Source of the DNA: Aphelocoma coerulescens
Lineage: Eukaryota; Chordata; Aves; Passeriformes; Corvidae
Assembly: GCF_041296385.1 (NCBI RefSeq)
Contig: NW_027183782.1
Coordinates: forward strand, 1 to 64,000
DNA: 64,000 bases
Reading direction: 5' to 3'
The position numbers were made by a program, and so were the translations under genes. Each line of letters starts with the position of its first letter. The stretch's first letter is position 1. Below, in pieces: positions 21,567 to 34,470 of the stretch. Below the pieces are notes generated by a model. That model saw only the letters and a list, made by a program, of their open reading frames with translations. It was not told the DNA's origin and did not search any database.

Positions 21567-22309
21567 CGCCCCCTCCCGGCCCTGCCGACCCAAATTCCAC
21601 CCCAAAAACCCCCCAAAACCCCCAAAATTCCAAAAAAAAACCCCCCAGAGACCCCCAAAAATCCCCTTAAAGACCCAAAATTCCCAAATAAAAGCCCCAA
21701 ACCCCCTAAATCTCCTCAGGACCCCTGCAAAGCCACCCCTTAGCCCCGCCCATTTCCCCTTTAGCCCCGCCCCCTCCCGGCCCGGCCGACCCAAATTCCC
21801 CCCCAAAAACCCCCCAAAACCCCCAAAATTCCAAAAAAAACCCCCCCAGAGACCCCCAAAAATCCCCTTAAAGACCCAAAATTCCCAAATAAAAGCCCCA
21901 AACCCCCTAAATCTCCTCAGGACCCCTGCAAAGCCACCCCTTAGCCCCGCCCATTTCCCCTTTAGCCCCGCCCCCTCCCGGCCCTGCCGACCCAAATTCC
22001 CCCCCAAAAACCCCCCAAAACCCCCAAAATTCCAAAAAAAAACCCCCCAGAGACCCCCAAAAATCCCCTTAAAGACCCAAAATTCCCAAATAAAAGCCCC
22101 AAACCCCCTAAATCTCCTCAGGACCCCTGCAAAGCCACCCCTTAGCCCCGCCCATTTCCCCTTTAGCCCCGCCCCCTCCCGGCCCTGCCGACCCAAATTC
22201 CCCCCCAAAAACCCCCCAAAACCCCCAAAATTCCAAAAAAAACCCCCCCAGAGACCCCCAAAAATCCCCTTAAAGACCCAAAATTCCCAAATAAAAGCCC
22301 CAAACCCCC

Positions 22310-25300
22310 TAAATCTCCTCAGGACCCCAGCAAAGCCACCCCTTAGCCCCGCCCACTCCCCCTCTAGCCCCGCCCATTTCCCCTTTAGCCCCGCCCCCTC
22401 CCGGCCCTGCCGACCCAAATTCCCCCCCAAAAACCCCCCAAAACCCCCAAAATTCCAAAAAAAACCCCCCAGAGACCCCCAAAAATCCCCTTAAAGACCC
22501 AAAATTCCCAAATAAAAGCCCCAAACCCCCTAAATCTCCTCAGGACCCCTGCAAAGCCACACCTTAGCCCCGCCCATTTCCCCTTTAGCCCCGCCCCCTC
22601 CCGGCCCTGCCGACCCAAATTCCCCCCCAAAAACCCCCCAAAACCCCCAAAATTCCAAAAAAAAACCCCCCAGAGACCCCCAAAAATCCCCTTAAAGACC
22701 CAAAATTCCCAAATAAAAGCCCCAAACCCCCTAAATCTCCTCAGGACCCCTGCAAAGCCACCTCTTAGCCCCGCCCATTTCCCCTTTAGCCCCGCCCCCT
22801 CCCGGCCCTGCCGACCCAAATTCCCCCCCAAAAACCCCCCAAAACCCCCAAAATTCCAAAAAAAACCCCCCCAGAGACCCCCAAAAATCCCCTTAAAGAC
22901 CCAAAATTCCGAAATAAAAGCCCCAAACCCCCTAAATCTCCTCAGGACCCCTGCAAAGCCACCCCTTAGCCCCGCCCATTTCCCCTTTAGCCCCGCCCCC
23001 TCCCGGCCCTGCCGACCCAAATTCCCCCCCAAAAACCCCCCAAAACCCCCAAAATTCCAGAAAAAAAACCCCCAGAGACCCCCAAAAATCCCCTTAAAGA
23101 CCCAAAATTCCCAAATAAAAGCCCCAAACCCCCTAAATCTCCTCAGGACCCCTGCAAAGCCACCCCTTAGCCCCGCCCATTTCCCCTTTAGCCCCGCCCC
23201 CTCCCGGCCCTGCCGACCCAAATTCCCCCCCAAAAACCCCCCAAAACCCCCAAAATTCCAAAAAAAACCCCCCCAGAGACCCCCAAAAATCCCCTTAAAG
23301 ACCCAAAATTCCCAAATAAAAGCCCCAAACCCCCTAAATCTCCTCAGGACCCCTGAAAAGCCACCCCTTAGCCCCGCCCACTCCCCCTCTAGCCCCGCCC
23401 ATTTCCCCTTTAGCCCCGCCCCCTCCCGGCCCTGCCGACCCAAATTCCCCCCCAAAAACCCCCCAAAACCCCCAAAATTCCAAAAAAAAACCCCCCCAGA
23501 GACCCCCAAAAATCCCCTTAAAGACCCAAAATTCCCAAATAAAAGCCCCAAACCCCCTAAATCTCCTCAGGACCCCTGCAAAGCCACCCCTTAGCCCCGC
23601 CCATTTCCCCTTTAGCCCCGCCCCCTCCCGGCCCTGCCGACCCAAATTCCCCCCCAAAAACCCCCCAAAACCCCCAAAATTCCAAAAAAAAACCCCCCAG
23701 AGACCCCCAAAAATCCCCTTAAAGACCCAAAATTCCCAAATAAAAGCCCCAAACCCCCTAAATCTCCTCAGGACCCCTGCAAAGCCACCCCTTAGCCCCG
23801 CCCATTTCCCCTTTAGCCCCGCCCCCTCCCGGCCCTGCCGACCCAAATTCCCCCCCAAAAACCCCCCAAAACCCCCAAAATTCCAGAAAAAAACCCCCCA
23901 GAGACCCCCAAAAATCCCCTTAAAGACCCAACATTCCCAAATAAAAGCCCCAAACCCCCTAAATCTCCTCAGGACCCCTGCAAAGCCACCCCTTAGCCCC
24001 GCCCATTTCCCCTTTAGCCCCGCCCCCTCCCGGCCCTGCCGACCCAAATTCCCCCCCAAAAACCCCCCAAAACCCCCAAAATTCCAAAAAAAACCCCCCC
24101 AGAGACCCCCAAAAATCCCCTTAAAGACCCAAAATTCCCAAATAAAAGCCCCAAACCCCCTAAATCTCCTCAGGACCCCTGAAAAGCCACCCCTTAGCCC
24201 CGCCCACTCCCCCTCTAGCCCCGCCCATTTCCCCTTTAGCCCCGCCCCCTCCCGGCCCTGCCGACCCAAATTCCCCCCCAAAAACCCCCCAAAACCCCCA
24301 AAATTCCAAAAAAAAAACCCCCAGAGACCCCCAAAAATCCCCTTAAAGACCCAAAATTCCCAAATAAAAGCCCCAAACCCCCTAAATCTCCTCAGGACCC
24401 CTGCAAAGCCACCCCTTAGCCCCGCCCATTTCCCCTTTAGCCCCGCCCCCTCCCGGCCCTGCCGACCCAAATTCCCCCCCAAAAACCCCCCAAAACCCCC
24501 AAAATTCCAAAAAAAAACCCCCCCAGAGACCCCCAAAAATCCCCTTAAAGACCCAAAATTCCCAAATAAAAGCCCCAAACCCCCTAAATCTCCTCAGGAC
24601 CCCTGCAAAGCCACCCCTTAGCCCCGCCCATTTCCCCTTTAGCCCCGCCCCCTCCCGGCCCTGCCGACCCAAATTCCCCCCCAAAAACCCCCCAAAACCC
24701 CCAAAATTCCAAAAAAAACCCCCCCAGAGACCCCCAAAAATCCCCTTAAAGACCCAAAATTCCCAAATAAAAGCCCCAAACCCCCTAAATCTCCTCAGGA
24801 CCCCTGCAAAGCCACCCCTTAGCCCCGCCCACTCCCCCTCTAGCCCCGCCCATTTCCCCTTTAGCCCTGCCCCCTCCCGGCCCTGCCGACCCAAATTCCC
24901 CCCCAAAAACCCCCCAAAACCCCCAAAATTCCAAAAAAAACCCCCCCAGAGACCCCCAAAAATCCCCTTAAAGACCCAACATTCCCAAATAAAAGCCCCA
25001 AACCCCCTAAATCTCCTCAGGACCCCTGCAAAGCCACCCCTTAGCCCCGCCCATTTCCCCTTTAGCCCCGCCCCCTCCCGGCCCTGCCGACCCAAATTCC
25101 CCCCCAAAAACCCCCCAAAACCCCCAAAATTCCAAAAAAAACCCCCCCAGAGACCCCCAAAAATCCCCTTAAAGACCCAAAATTCCCAAATAAAAGCCCC
25201 AAACCCCCTAAATCTCCTCAGGACCCCTGCAAAGCCACCCCTTAGCCCCGCCCACTCCCCCTCTAGCCCCGCCCATTTCCCCTTTAGCCCCGCCCCCTCC

Positions 25301-26033
25301 CGGCCCTGCCGACCCAAATTCCCCCCCAAAAACCCCCCAAAACCCCCAAAATTCCAGAAAAAAACCCCCCAGAGACCCCCAAACATCCCCTTAAAGACCC
25401 AACATTCCCAAATAAAAGCCCCAAACCCCCTAAATCTCCTCAGGACCCCTGCAAAGCCACCCCTTAGCCCCGCCCATTTCCCCTTTAGCCCCGCCCCCTC
25501 CCAGCCCGGCCGACCCAAATTCCCCCCCAAAAACCCCCCAAAACCCCCAAAATTCCAAAAAAAACCCCCCCAGAGACCCCCAAAAATCCCCTTAAAGACC
25601 CAAAATTCCCAAATAAAAGCCCCAAACCCCCTAAATCTCCTCAGGACCCCTGCAAAGCCACCCCTTAGCCCCGCCCATTTCCCCTTTAGCCCCGCCCCCT
25701 CCCGGCCCTGCCGACCCAAATTCCCCCCCAAAAACCCCCCAAAACCCCCAAAATTCCAAAAAAAAACCCCCCAGAGACCCCCAAAAATCCCCTTAAAGAC
25801 CCAAAATTCCCAAATAAAAGCCCCAAACCCCCTAAATCTCCTCAGGACCCCTGCAAAGCCACCCCTTAGCCCCGCCCATTTCCCCTTTAGCCCCGCCCCC
25901 TCCCGGCCCTGCCGACCCAAATTCCCCCCCAAAAACCCCCCAAAACCCCCAAAATTCCAAAAAAAACCCCCCCAGAGACCCCCAAAAATCCCCTTAAAGA
26001 CCCAAAATTCCCAAATAAAAGCCCCAAACCCCC
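22310..26033 (+). repeat. Higher-order repeat block C (3724 bp, about 18 monomers)
   Basis: The block spans the CAG markers at 22329 and 26053. L order is L S4, L S3, L S2, L S, L S3 (3723 bp predicted). The TTCCGAAAT marker recurs at 22911 and 26434, a distance of 3523 bp and so exactly one 201-bp monomer less. The block starting at 26034 has therefore lost one S monomer near its beginning. The end of this block (about 24.4-26.15 kb) parallels the end of block A (about 14.4-16.2 kb) at an offset of 9944 bp, with equal-length open frames. Confidence 0.72.
25388..25507 (+). repeat. Hybrid monomer (crossover footprint)
   Basis: The left part carries the linked variants AAACATCCCC and AACATTCCC. 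In other copies (11917-11954, 20616-20650) these are followed by GCCACAAACC and CACACCTTAG. Here they run straight into consensus GCCCCAAACC and CACCCCTTAG and then into the CAGCCCGGCCGACC marker, which in the fuller arrangement (11.9-12.25 kb; 21.5-21.8 kb) belongs to the next monomer. One monomer has been lost, with the junction inside this interval. Confidence 0.65.
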
Positions 26034-29000
26034 TAAATCTCCTCAGGACCCCAGCAAAGCCACCCCTTAGCCCCGCCCACTCCCCCTTTAGCCCCGCCCA
26101 TTTCCCCTTTAGCCCCGCCCCCTCCCGGCCCTGCCGACCCAAATTCCCCCCCAAAAACCCCCCAAAACCCCCAAAATTCCAAAAAAAACCCCCCAGAGAC
26201 CCCCAAAAATCCCCTTAAAGACCCAAAATTCCCAAATAAAAGCCCCAAACCCCCTAAATCTCCTCAGGACCCCTGCAAAGCCACACCTTAGCCCCGCCCA
26301 TTTCCCCTTTAGCCCCGCCCCCTCCCGGCCCTGCCGACCCAAATTCCCCCCCAAAAACCCCCCAAAACCCCCAAAATTCCAAAAAAAACCCCCCCAGAGA
26401 CCCCCAAAAATCCCCTTAAAGACCCAAAATTCCGAAATAAAAGCCCCAAACCCCCTAAATCTCCTCAGGACCCCTGCAAAGCCACCCCTTAGCCCCGCCC
26501 ATTTCCCCTTTAGCCCCGCCCCCTCCCGGCCCTGCCGACCCAAATTCCCCCCCAAAAACCCCCCAAAACCCCCAAAATTCCAGAAAAAAAACCCCCAGAG
26601 ACCCCCAAAAATCCCCTTAAAGACCCAAAATTCCCAAATAAAAGCCCCAAACCCCCTAAATCTCCTCAGGACCCCTGCAAAGCCACCCCTTAGCCCCGCC
26701 CATTTCCCCTTTAGCCCCGCCCCCTCCCGGCCCTGCCGACCCAAATTCCCCCCCAAAAACCCCCCAAAACCCCCAAAATTCCAAAAAAAACCCCCCCAGA
26801 GACCCCCAAAAATCCCCTTAAAGACCCAAAATTCCCAAATAAAAGCCCCAAACCCCCTAAATCTCCTCAGGACCCCTGAAAAGCCACCCCTTAGCCCCGC
26901 CCACTCCCCCTCTAGCCCCGCCCATTTCCCCTTTAGCCCCGCCCCCTCCCGGCCCTGCCGACCCAAATTCCCCCCCAAAAACCCCCCAAAACCCCCAAAA
27001 TTCCAAAAAAAACCCCCCCAGAGACCCCCAAAAATCCCCTTAAAGACCCAAAATTCCCAAATAAAAGCCCCAAACCCCCTAAATCTCCTCAGGACCCCTG
27101 CAAAGCCACCCCTTAGCCCCGCCCATTTCCCCTTTAGCCCCGCCCCCTCCCGGCCCTGCCGACCCAAATTCCCCCCCAAAACCCCCCCAAAACCCCCAAA
27201 ATTCCAAAAAAAAACCCCCCAGAGACCCCCAAAAATCCCCTTAAAGACCCAAAATTCCCAAATAAAAGCCCCAAACCCCCTAAATCTCCTCAGGACCCCT
27301 GCAAAGCCACCCCTTAGCCCCGCCCACTCCCCCTCTAGCCCCGCCCATTTCCCCTTTAGCCCCGCCCCCTCCCGGCCCTGCCGACCCAAATTCCCCCCCA
27401 AAAACCCCCCAAAACCCCCAAAATTCCAGAAAATAAACCCCCAGAGACCCCCAAACATCCCCTTAAAGACCCAACATTCCCAAATAAAAGCCACAAAACC
27501 CCTAAATCTCCTCAGGACCCCTGCAAAGCCACACCTTAGCCCCGCCCATTTCCCCTTTAGCCCCGCCCCCTCCCGGCCCTGCCGACCCAAATTCCACCCC
27601 AAAAACCCCCCAAAACCCCCAAAATTCCAAAAAAAAACCCCCCAGAGACCCCCAAAAATCCCCTTAAAGACCCAAAATTCCCAAATAAAAGCCCCAAACC
27701 CCCTAAATCTCCTCAGGACCCCTGCAAAGCCACCCCTTAGCCCCGCCCATTTCCCCTTTAGCCCCGCCCCCTCCCGGCCCTGCCGACCCAAATTCCCCCC
27801 CAAAAACCCCCCAAAACCCCCAAAATTCCAAAAAAAAACCCCCCCAGAGACCCCCAAAAATCCCCTTAAAGACCCAAAATTCCCAAATAAAAGCCCCAAA
27901 CCCCCTAAATCTCCTCAGGACCCCTGCAAAGCCACCCCTTAGCCCCGCCCATTTCCCCTTTAGCCCCGCCCCCTCCCGGCCCTGCCGACCCAAATTCCCC
28001 CCCAAAAACCCCCCAAAACCCCCAAAATTCCAGAAAAAAACCCCCCAGAGACCCCCAAAAATCCCCTTAAAGACCCAAAATTCCCAAATAAAAGCCCCAA
28101 ACCCCCTAAATCTCCTCAGGACCCCTGCAAAGCCACCCCTTAGCCCCGCCCATTTCCCCTTTAGCCCCGCCCCCTCCCGGCCCTGCCGACCCAAATTCCC
28201 CCCCAAAAACCCCCCAAAACCCCCAAAATTCCAAAAAAAAACCCCCCAGAGACCCCCAAAAATCCCCTTAAAGACCCAAAATTCCCAAATAAAAGCCCCA
28301 AACCCCCTAAATCTCCTCAGGACCCCTGCAAAGCCACCCCTTAGCCCCGCCCATTTCCCCTTTAGCCCCGCCCCCTCCCGGCCCTGCCGACCCAAATTCC
28401 CCCCCAAAAACCCCCCAAAACCCCCAAAATTCCAGAAAAAAACCCCCCAGAGACCCCCAAAAATCCCCTTAAAGACCCAACATTCCCAAATAAAAGCCCC
28501 AAACCCCCTAAATCTCCTCAGGACCCCTGCAAAGCCACCCCTTAGCCCCGCCCATTTCCCCTTTAGCCCCGCCCCCTCCCGGCCCTGCCGACCCAAATTC
28601 CCCCCCAAAAACCCCCCAAAACCCCCAAAATTCCAAAAAAACCCCCCCCAGAGACCCCCAAAAATCCCCTTAAAGACCCAAAATTCCCAAATAAAAGCCC
28701 CAAACCCCCTAAATCTCCTCAGGACCCCTGAAAAGCCACCCCTTAGCCCCGCCCACTCCCCCTCTAGCCCCGCCCATTTCCCCTTTAGCCCCGCCCCCTC
28801 CCGGCCCTGCCGACCCAAATTCCCCTTCAAAAACCCCCCAAAACCCCCAAAATTCCAAAAAAAAAACCCCCAGAGACCCCCAAAAATCCCCTTAAAGACC
28901 CAAAATTCCCAAATAAAAGCCCCAAACCCCCTAAATCTCCTCAGGACCCCTGCAAAGCCACACCTTAGCCCCGCCCATTTCCCCTTTAGCCCCGCCCCCT

Positions 29001-32000
29001 CCCGGCCCTGCCGACCCAAATTCCCCCCCAAAAACCCCCCAAAACCCCCAAAATTCCAGAAAAAAACCCCCCAGAGACCCCCAAAAATCCCCTTAAAGAC
29101 CCAAAATTCCCAAATAAAAGCCCCAAACCCCCTAAATCTCCTCAGGACCCCTGCAAAGCCACCCCTTAGCCCCGCCCATTTCCCCTTTAGCCCCGCCCCC
29201 TCCCGGCCCTGCCGACCCAAATTCCCCCCCAAAAACCCCCCAAAACCCCCAAAATTCCAAAAAAAACCCCCCCAGAGACCCCCAAAAATCCCCTTAAAGA
29301 CCCAAAATTCCCAAATAAAAGCCCCAAACCCCCTAAATCTCCTCAGGACCCCTGCAAAGCCACACCTTAGCCCCGCCCATTTCCCCTTTAGCCCCGCCCC
29401 CTCCCGGCCCTGCCGACCCAAATTCCCCCCCAAAAACCCCCCAAAACCCCCAAAATTCCAAAAAAAACCCCCCCAGAGACCCCCAAAAATCCCCTTAAAG
29501 ACCCAAAATTCCCAAATAAAAGCCCCAAACCCCCTAAATCTCCTCAGGACCCCTGCAAAGCCACCCCTTAGCCCCGCCCACTCCCCCTCTAGCCCCGCCC
29601 ATTTCCCCTTTAGCCCCGCCCCCTCCCGGCCCTGCCGACCCAAATTCCCCCCCAAAAACCCCCCAAAACCCCCAAAATTCCAAAAAAAACCCCCCCAGAG
29701 ACCCCCAAAAATCCCCTTAAAGACCCAAAATTCCCAAATAAAAGCCCCAAACCCCCTAAATCTCCTCAGGACCCCTGCAAAGCCACCCCTTAGCCCCGCC
29801 CATTTCCCCTTTAGCCCCGCCCCCTCCCGGCCCTGCCGACCCAAATTCCCCCCCAAAAACCCCCCAAAACCCCCAAAATTCCAAAAAAAAACCCCCCAGA
29901 GACCCCCAAAAATCCCCTTAAAGACCCAACATTCCCAAATAAAAGCCCCAAACCCCCTAAATCTCCTCAGGACCCCTGCAAAGCCACCCCTTAGCCCCGC
30001 CCATTTCCCCTTTAGCCCCGCCCCCTCCCGGCCCTGCCGACCCAAATTCCCCCCCAAAAACCCCCCAAAACCCCCAAAATTCCAAAAAAAACCCCCCCAG
30101 AGACCCCCAAAAATCCCCTTAAAGACCCAAAATTCCCAAATAAAAGCCCCAAACCCCCTAAATCTCCTCAGGACCCCTGCAAAGCCACCCCTTAGCCCCG
30201 CCCACTCCCCCTCTAGCCCCGCCCATTTCCCCTTTAGCCCCGCCCCCTCCCGGCCCTGCCGACCCAAATTCCCCCCCAAAAACCCCCCAAAACCCCCAAA
30301 ATTCCAGAAAAAAACCCCCCAGAGACCCCCAAACATCCCCTTAAAGACCCAACATTCCCAAATAAAAGCCACAAAACCCCTAAATCTCCTCAGGACCCCT
30401 GCAAAGCCACCCCTTAGCCCCGCCCATTTCCCCTTTAGCCCCGCCCCCACCCGGCCCTGCCGACCCAAATTCCCCCCCAAAAACCCCCCAAAACCCCCAA
30501 AATTCCAAAAAAAACCCCCCCAGAGACCCCCAAAAATCCCCTTAAAGACCCAAAATTCCCAAATAAAAGCCCCAAACCCCCTAAATCTCCTCAGGACCCC
30601 TGCAAAGCCACCCCTTAGCCCCGCCCATTTCCCCTTTAGCCCCGCCCCCTCCCGGCCCTGCCGACCCAAATTCCCCCCCAAAAACCCCCCAAAACCCCCA
30701 AAATTCCAAAAAAAAACCCCCCAGAGACCCCCAAAAATCCCCTTAAAGACCCAAAATTCCCAAATAAAAGCCCCAAACCCCCTAAATCTCCTCAGGACCC
30801 CTGCAAAGCCACACCTTAGCCCCGCCCATTTCCCCTTTAGCCCCGCCCCCTCCCGGCCCTGCCGACCCAAATTCCCCCCCAAAAACCCCCCAAAACCCCC
30901 AAAATTCCAAAAAAAAAACCCCCAGAGACCCCCAAAAATCCCCTTAAAGACCCAAAATTCCCAAATAAAAGCCCCAAACCCCCTAAATCTCCTCAGGACC
31001 CCTGCAAAGCCACCCCTTAGCCCCGCCCATTTCCCCTTTAGCCCCGCCCCCTCCCGGCCCTGCCGACCCAAATTCCCCCCCAAAAACCCCCCAAAACCCC
31101 CAAAATTCCAAAAAAAACCCCCCCAGAGACCCCCAAAAATCCCCTTAAAGACCCAAAATTCCCAAATAAAAGCCCCAAACCCCCTAAATCTCCTCAGGAC
31201 CCCTGCAAAGCCACCCCTTAGCCCCGCCCATTTCCCCTTTAGCCCCGCCCCCTCCCGGCCCTGCCGACCCAAATTCCCCCCCAAAAACCCCCCAAAACCC
31301 CCAAAATTCCAAAAAAAACCCCCCCAGAGACCCCCAAAAATCCCCTTAAAGACCCAACATTCCCAAATAAAAGCCCCAAACCCCCTAAATCTCCTCAGGA
31401 CCCCTGCAAAGCCACCCCTTAGCCCCGCCCACTCCCCCTCTAGCCCCGCCCATTTCCCCTTTAGCCCCGCCCCCTCCCGGCCCTGCCGACCCAAATTCCC
31501 CCCCCAAAACCCCCCAAAACCCCCAAAATTCCAAAAAAAACCCCCCAGAGACCCCCAAAAATCCCCTTAAAGACCCAAAATTCCCAAATAAAAGCCCCAA
31601 ACCCCCTAAATCTCCTCAGGACCCCTGCAAAGCCACACCTTAGCCCCGCCCATTTCCCCTTTAGCCCCGCCCCCTCCCGGCCCTGCCGACCCAAATTCCC
31701 CCCCAAAAACCCCCCAAAACCCCCAAAATTCCAGAAAAAAACCCCCCAGAGACCCCCAAAAATCCCCTTAAAGACCCAAAATTCCCAAATAAAAGCCCCA
31801 AACCCCCTAAATCTCCTCAGGACCCCTGCAAAGCCACCCCTTAGCCCCGCCCATTTCCCCTTTAGCCCCGCCCCCTCCCGGCCCTGCCGACCCAAATTCC
31901 CCCCTAAAAACCCCCCAAAACCCCCAAAATTCCAAAAAAAAACCCCCCAGAGACCCCCAAAAATCCCCTTAAAGACCCAAAATTCCCAAATAAAAGCCCC

Positions 32001-33679
32001 AAACCCCCTAAATCTCCTCAGGACCCCTGCAAAGCCACCCCTTAGCCCCGCCCATTTCCCCTTTAGCCCCGCCCCCTCCCGGCCCTGCCGACCCAAATTC
32101 CCCCCCAAAAACCCCCCAAAACCCCCAAAATTCCAGAAAAAAACCCCCCAGAGACCCCCAAAAATCCCCTTAAAGACCCAACATTCCCAAATAAAAGCCC
32201 CAAACCCCCTAAATCTCCTCAGGACCCCTGCAAAGCCACACCTTAGCCCCGCCCATTTCCCCTTTAGCCCCGCCCCCTCCCGGCCCTGCCGACCCAAATT
32301 CCCCCCCAAAAACCCCCCAAAACCCCCAAAATTCCAAAAAAAAACCCCCCAGAGACCCCCAAAAATCCCCTTAAAGACCCAAAATTCCCAAATAAAAGCC
32401 CCAAACCCCCTAAATCTCCTCAGGACCCCTGCAAAGCCACCCCTTAGCCCCGCCCACTCCCCCTCTAGCCCCGCCCATTTCCCCTTTAGCCCCGCCCCCT
32501 CCCGGCCCTGCCGACCCAAATTCCCCCCCAAAAACCCCCCAAAACCCCCAAAATTCCAAAAAAAACCCCCCCAGAGACCCCCAAAAATCCCCTTAAAGAC
32601 CCAACATTCCCAAATAAAAGCCCCAAACCCCCTAAATCTCCTCAGGACCCCTGCAAAGCCACCCCTTAGCCCCGCCCATTTCCCCTTTAGCCCCGCCCCC
32701 TCCCGGCCCTGCCGACCCAAATTCCCCCCCAAAAACCCCCCAAAACGCCCAAAATTCCAAAAAAAAAACCCCCAGAGACCCCCAAAAATCCCCTTAAAGA
32801 CCCAAAATTCCCAAATAAAAGCCCCAAACCCCCTAAATCTCCTCAGGACCCCTGCAAAGCCACCCCTTAGCCCCGCCCATTTCCCCTTTAGCCCCGCCCC
32901 CTCCCGGCCCTGCCGACCCAAATTCCCCCCCAAAAACCCCCCAAAACCCCCAAAATTCCAAAAAAAACCCCCCCAGAGACCCCCAAAAATCCCCTTAAAG
33001 ACCCAAAATTCCCAAATAAAAGCCCCAAACCCCCTAAATCTCCTCAGGACCCCTGCAAAGCCACCCCTTAGCCCCGCCCACTCCCCCTCTAGCCCCGCCC
33101 ATTTCCCCTTTAGCCCCGCCCCCTCCCGGCCCTGCTGACCCAAATTCCCCCCCAAAAACCCCCCAAAACCCCCAAAATTCCAGAAAAAAACCCCCCAGAG
33201 ACCCCCAAAAATCCCCTTAAAGACCCAAAATTCCCAAATAAAAGCCCCAAACCCCCTAAATCTCCTCAGGACCCCAGCAAAGCCACCCCTTAGCCCCGCC
33301 CACTCCCCCTCTAGCCCCGCCCATTTCCCCTTTAGCCCCGCCCCCTCCCGGCCCTGCCGACCCAAATTCCCCCCCAAAAACCCCCCAAAACCCCCAAAAT
33401 TCCAAAAAAAACCCCCCCAGAGACCCCCAAAAATCCCCTTAAAGACCCAAAATTCCCAAATAAAAGCCCCAAACCCCCTAAATCTCCTCAGGACCCCTGC
33501 AAAGCCACCCCTTAGCCCCGCCCATTTCCCCTTTAGCCCCGCCCCCTCCCGGCCCTGCCGACCCAAATTCCCCCCCAAAAACCCCCCAAAACCCCCAAAA
33601 TTCCAGAAAAAAAACCCCCCAGAGACCCCCAAAAATCCCCTTAAAGACCCAAAATTCCCAAATAAAAGCCCCAAACCCC

Positions 33680-34470
33680 CTAAATCTCCTCAGGACCCCT
33701 GCAAAGCCACCCCTTAGCCCCGCCCACTCCCCCTCTAGCCCCGCCCATTTCCCCTTTAGCCCCGCCCCCTCCCGGCCCTGCCGACCCAAATTCCCCCCCA
33801 AAAACCCCCCAAAACCCCCAAAATTCCAAAAAAAACCCCCCAGAGACCCCCAAAAATCCCCTTAAAGACCCAAAATTCCCAAATAAAAGCCCCAAACCCC
33901 CTAAATCTCCTCAGGACCCCTGCAACGCCACACCTTAGCCCCGCCCATTTCCCCTTTAGCCCCGCCCCCTCCCGGCCCTGCCGACCCAAATTCCCCCCCA
34001 AAAACCCCCCAAAACCCTCAAAATTCCAAAAAAAAACCCCCCAGAGACCCCCAAAAATCCCCTTAAAGACCCAACATTCCCAAATAAAAGCCCCAAACCC
34101 CCTAAATCTCCTCAGGACCCCTGCAAAGCCACCTCTTAGCCCCGCCCATTTCCCCTTTAGCCCCGCCCCCTCCCGGCCCTGCCGACCCAAATTCCCCCCC
34201 AAAAACCCCCCAAAACCCCCAAAATTCCAAAAAAAACCCCCCCAGAGACCCCCAAAAATCCCCTTAAAGACCCAAAATTCCGAAATAAAAGCCCCAAACC
34301 CCCTAAATCTCCTCAGGACCCCTGCAAAGCCACCCCTTAGCCCCCACCCACTCCCCCTCTAGCCCCGCCCATTTCCCCTTTAGCCCCGCCCCCTCCTGGC
34401 CCTGCCGACCCAAATTCCCCCCCAAAAACCCCCCAAAACCCCCAAAATTCCAGAAAAAAACCCCCCAGAG
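33680..34470 (+). repeat. Long-distance duplicate block, copy 1 (partner 13.7 kb away)
   Basis: The block shares with 47380-48170, at an offset of exactly 13700 bp, the rare string TTAGCCCCCACCCACTC (34339 on; 48039 on), CTCCTGGCCC (34394 on; 48094 on), TTCCGAAAT (G at 34282 and 47982) and CACCTCTTAG (34131; 47831). Differences are few single bases, such as GCAACGCC at 33923 against GCAAAGCC. A one-base A gain near 34477 breaks the register at its right end. Confidence 0.75.

Larger units (their letters stand above)
16090..22309 (+). repeat. Higher-order repeat block B (6220 bp, about 30 monomers)
   Basis: The block runs from the CAG marker at 16109 to the next one at 22329. Its first 1.2-1.3 kb matches the start of block C at an offset of exactly 6220 bp: CAG 16109/22329, TTCCGAAAT 16691/22911, TGAAAAG 17135/23355. 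A 1167-bp open frame of equal length also begins at the same relative place (16165 and 22385). L order is L S4, L S, L S4, L S, L S4, L S, L S, L S, L S4 (6219 bp predicted). The extra length relative to block A includes a local 846-bp duplication. Confidence 0.75.

Noticed and set aside
27430..27440. Odd A/T changes in the A8 tract (CCAGAAAATAAACCCC at about 27427, CCAAATAAAAAACC at about 52321, CCAAAATAAAAACACCC at about 59167) as insertion scars
   Set aside because: Each is explained by single-base changes within the A-run. There are no target-site duplications or extra sequence.
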